In this document: one piece after another, positions 60,775 through 64,000 of the stretch
How positions within the stretch are numbered: position 1 is the stretch's first letter
Layout of the letters: every line of letters starts with the position of its first letter
DNA from: Sipunculus nudus
Taxonomy: Eukaryota; Annelida; Sipuncula; Golfingiida; Sipunculidae
Assembly (NCBI GenBank): GCA_026874595.1
Contig: CM049315.1
Span: 35,416,164 to 35,480,163, forward strand
Length of the DNA stretch: 64,000 nt
Reading direction: 5' to 3'
Made by a program: the position numbers and the translations under genes
The notes under the pieces: model-generated
The model's database searches: none
What the model was told of the DNA's origin: nothing
The model's input: the letters and a program-made list of their open reading frames with translations, nothing else

Positions 60775-62520
60775 GGGTTGTCCGCGGGTCACTAAGCCGG
60801 TTGGCCACTGTTTTTCTCGAAATGGTTGATACATTTCCAATGCTGTTATGGCCACCGCTGACCATAATCAGCTCTAAAGAAGACATACTAAACCCTGTCG
60901 GCATTGTATGCAACATTTTCTGGTAAGTATCATGCTGATCAATCAGTATCTGTTAAAAATTATGCTGTGGAAGGTTGTAACTTGTATTTACACTTTCAAC
61001 CCAAGCTAAAGTGTCTTTCTGAACATTGATGACGTCATCAACATTAATATGCTCAAGTCCCTGTTGACCTTCTTCTTGCTCAACGGCCATTCTCTGATAT
61101 ATTTAAGATTCTAATGTTAAGACCTGAACTTCATTTTGATTCTCTCAAGTCTTTCTTTCTCTTTAATTCTTGCTGTTCAGGGTCATGCTCACACTGCTTC
61201 CTTGCAGATGATGATATCCTGCGTAATACCTCCCCATCCGTCGCAGGGAGCAGCGATGAGAGTAAAATGTAAGGTAACACAGGTTTGTCGCATGTCAGGA
61301 AAAATGCATGTGCTATAAGCAAGTAAAGTTTTATATTATAGTTATTACTTGTAAATTTGTTTTTATCATATTCAAACACTGAGCTCAGAATCAAATCATA
61401 TTAGTTTATCTTAACATTCTAAGCTCTTTTGCTTTTACTGTATTTAGTGTGCTCATCCAAATTTATAATTTATAAGGGATCATGTCATTCTATAATCTGT
61501 TACAAATCATATCAGCGTGCATGTGTGTGCAGATATCATCTTTTGTTTCATCTTGTGTGTACCTAGTCTGTGATAATTGGCTAATTGATCCATAGGTTAG
61601 GAGGGATCATTGTGCACCCCTCTAGGATTTTATGACATAGGATTTTTTAGATCCCAAACTATGTCCTCCTAATGAAATTTGATGTTAACATTTATAAATT
61701 TTTTATACACTACCCTTTTAGGCCAATTAAAGACAACCGGGTCTTTACGCACAGCACCCGCGGACAGGTAGGCTTGATAAGGGGGTAGGGGTATGTAAAT
61801 GCTTATAGCTCGCTTAATATTTGACATATTCACTTCAAATAAACTGCATTGTGTTTGCAAATAGTAGGGAAAAGTCACTGATAACATAAGTCATATAAAT
61901 GCATGTTGATTAAGCAATTTATTACTATACATATAAAATATCCAAAAAGAAAATTGAATTTTACAGCCTTTTCTTAAATGTTTCCCAACAGCAGTTTATT
62001 TTTGAGATGATGTTGCATTTCAGAAGCTCTAGTGCATTAATATATTCATTCCTGACATTTTTTACAAATTCTGTTGATATTATTATGAATATCTGACCAT
62101 ATGCACCTGTAATTAATGACCTATTGTTGATTCTATTATATGGTATCCCTTGTTTATTAGACATTAAAACCTTCAGGTTCAGACAAATAACAATTCATAG
62201 AATCAGGGAAGCATCACAGTGAAAATCAATTCATCTGGAGAGGGACATGGAACACCACATCCGTCTTATAAATAAGGGATACCATTAAATGGAATTACAA
62301 TGGGTCACTGCATGTGTATATGCCAAATATTCATAATTTTATCAACATAATTTTTAAGAATGTCAGGCTGCAATGTATTAATGTGCTCGGAAATCTCAAA
62401 GAAACAACATCGGAACAGAGAACTATGTCAGCATAGTTGTAAATTGTCCGGTTGTGTTAAAAATTTGTTCACTGAACAGTTCAGTGCTAGTGACGTCCCG
62501 ACATCCAGGCAGTAACTATT
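60775..62520. other. Spacer between units 2 and 3; weak coding hints
   Basis: Unit homology ends near 60775. On the minus strand a frame starting at about 61091 (MAVEQEEGQQGLEHINVDDV..., about 45 codons) and another at 61131-61290 (...ATDGEVLRRISSSARKQCEH) have acidic or charged, protein-like composition in otherwise AT-rich DNA. Neither has a splice partner or domain I recognise. An inverted pair at 62140-62162 / 62263-62285 (ATGGTATCCCTT core) marks a small palindromic element. Confidence 0.35.
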
Positions 62521-62529
62521 ACAGCGTGC

Positions 62530-63151
62530 TCAGACTTTTCTCATATAATTTAATTCTGTAATATCAAAGAACTGCTTGTTTGTCTTAATTCCCCAGTGAT
62601 CCCATCGTGGACCTACCGACGTGTGTGACCAGTGATGGTTTGTTACAGAACGATGTGTTGGCTGGTTCCGGAAATCCTTGTTCAGAATCGTTTTACACAC
62701 CCGTTTTCCTCGTTCAGTTGCGTTCACCTTTCCGTCATTCTGGCAAATTTTCTTAAAAACGTCCACCTTAATTTCATCTATAGTTGGCTGGAATATTTCC
62801 GGTTCCGATAGGGGCACGTCATTCCCGTTTCCACTTGCATGCCAATCGCTATTGCCAGAAAATTCCTTGTGCAAATTTGAAAGTAAAAATGGCCCCGTGG
62901 CAGATAATTCATTTTTTCTGCTGTTATGTGGAAGGCTTTGAATAAAAAAAGCAAAGAAAGGATGATTTGGAACGCAGCCGAAAAGAGCATTTGATACCAG
63001 TGGTCCTTTAACCGGAGACTGGAACTGCGCATGACCCTCCGGTTCTGTACTGAAGAAGCAACTTTGTTGACCAATAGCATTTTGGAATGGCTGCAGGCAT
63101 TCAATGTCAAGATCTGCATAAATTCCCCCGAACTGATAGACCGCAAGAATC
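62530..63151 (-). CDS. DXD glycosyltransferase, last exon only (unit 3)
   Basis: The exon begins after acceptor TTTAAG at 63151 and is open to the stop at 62530, 207 codons including the stop, one more than exon 2 of the intact copy. It keeps the GGIYADLDIEC region with DXD, the CFFSTEPEG and ISNALFG/LVSNALFG motifs, the SATGPFLLS block and the NATERGKR sequon. Changes against the copy at 43707-44325 are substitutions plus one added codon, with no frame damage. The first exon, with the membrane anchor, should lie upstream beyond 64000. Homology with unit 1 breaks near 63617 inside the intron. It is likely functional if exon 1 exists. Confidence 0.82.
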
Positions 63152-63960
63152 CTTAAAGAAAAAACACAGTAAGTCAGAGCTAGAGTGACCTCACTTGATT
63201 TAAAGGGATCATATTGTTTGTTCCACATGTGATTTTTTTTTTCAAAATACCACAACAAATGTAACGGACCTATGTAATGACTACAGATGTCTTGAGGTGA
63301 TTATGCTGATTGCCTTGGTATCTTTAATGAATTATAAAAAATGGATTATTTTTAAAATATCATCCTTGAAAAACCACCGCACTGGAGCTAAATCAGAGCT
63401 ACAATAACTCACTGGCATTGTAAAATCGCCTTGGACATCTAGAAATCGCGGTCTTGGTGAATAAGAACTATTATACATAAGAAAAATACGTCTTACACGT
63501 TCATTTTTCTCATTAATTAATCATAACCGCACCCATGTCAGTAGCTATGATGTAATTATCGTCGATGGTTGATTATTTAGTTATTTTGTCGATATTTTTT
63601 ATTGAATTAGATTGTCTGTTAAGGGACTCAACAAGTTATGAATGGATTTTGATAAAATTTATTTAAGGGTCACGGTAACACGCCTATCCTTTTTTTCGGC
63701 CCAGGAAAAGATCCAGGAATTGCTTTAGAAACGCCATAAAAGGATTTTTTAACATTGATAAACAGGAGAACGTATCATTCTTGCAGAGGCATTCACTAGT
63801 ATTGTGGGTCTTTTTTTTCTACTGAGCATAGCTCAAAATATTATTTATGGGCTCTTTAACAGTATTTCTATTTTGTTTGAGGGGTTTTTACCGAAATGAA
63901 TAAAATGAAGAGCTTACGAACTCGAATTTCTTATCCATTTTAACCATGGTGCTGATTTTG
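63152..63960. other. Intron of the unit-3 glycosyltransferase
   Basis: Matches unit 1 (about 8610-9060) as far as 'tttttattgaattag(t/a)ttgtct', then unrelated sequence follows from about 63617, suggesting an insertion or rearrangement. No exon 1 is visible before the window ends. Confidence 0.5.
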
Positions 63961-63962
63961 GC

Positions 63963-64000
63963 GTATATATATATATATTTATATATATATATATATATAT
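63963..64000. repeat. (TA)n microsatellite at the window end
   Basis: TA run with one interruption, continuing past the window. Confidence 0.9.

Overview
This window looks like AT-rich animal nuclear DNA, most likely from a mollusc and probably a bivalve. The signs are split genes with GT-AG introns, very low coding density, many (TA)n tracts, tRNA-derived SINE sequence, LINE and Ty3/Gypsy-type remnants, hAT-like elements with CAGGGGCGGATCCAG ends, and elements built like the bivalve 'pearl'/HINE repeats (about 156-bp tandem core, ACGG-rich tail, terminal hairpin). There is no bacterial or phage gene organisation. The species assignment is inference.

Only two genes can be modelled in full, both on the minus strand. 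One (26036-36163, five exons) encodes a RING / B-box / B-box / coiled-coil protein with ZZ-type zinc-finger sequence at its C-terminal end. Exon phases and splice sites agree from exon 2 to the stop, and an AATAAA follows the stop. The other (43707-45191, two exons) encodes a 341-residue type II membrane glycosyltransferase of the DXD-containing Gly_transf_sug class.

Most of the window is a tandem segmental duplication. Unit 1 (about 7.8-27.0 kb) runs from a decayed glycosyltransferase copy (8007-9746) through diverged repeats to the last two exons of the RING-ZZ gene. Unit 2 (about 43.6-60.8 kb) repeats the same order with the intact glycosyltransferase and a broken copy of the last two ZZ exons (58505-60420). 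A third unit starts near 62.4 kb with a glycosyltransferase last exon (62530-63151) that is open in frame and runs off the window. Because the units are paralogous, several mobile-element insertions can be dated relative to the duplication by an empty site in the sister unit: the hAT-like element at 51764-53172, the MITE at 27028-27242 and the pearl-like element at about 58736-60004.

Layout: 1-7.4 kb decayed tandem repeats, a MITE and microsatellites; 7.8-17.5 kb duplication unit 1 with a 1.8-kb palindromic satellite array; 17.7-20.3 kb satellites; 20.6-22.3 kb hAT-like elements; 26.0-36.2 kb RING-ZZ gene, whose second intron holds an array of consensus-like nuclear-receptor palindromes; 37.5-37.9 kb short satellite; 40.3-41.0 kb possible solo LTR; 43.6-60.8 kb duplication unit 2 with LTR-element, SINE, Penelope-like and hAT-like debris; 62.4 kb to the end, unit 3. 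Apart from the two genes and the open exon of unit 3, I see no convincing functional coding sequence.
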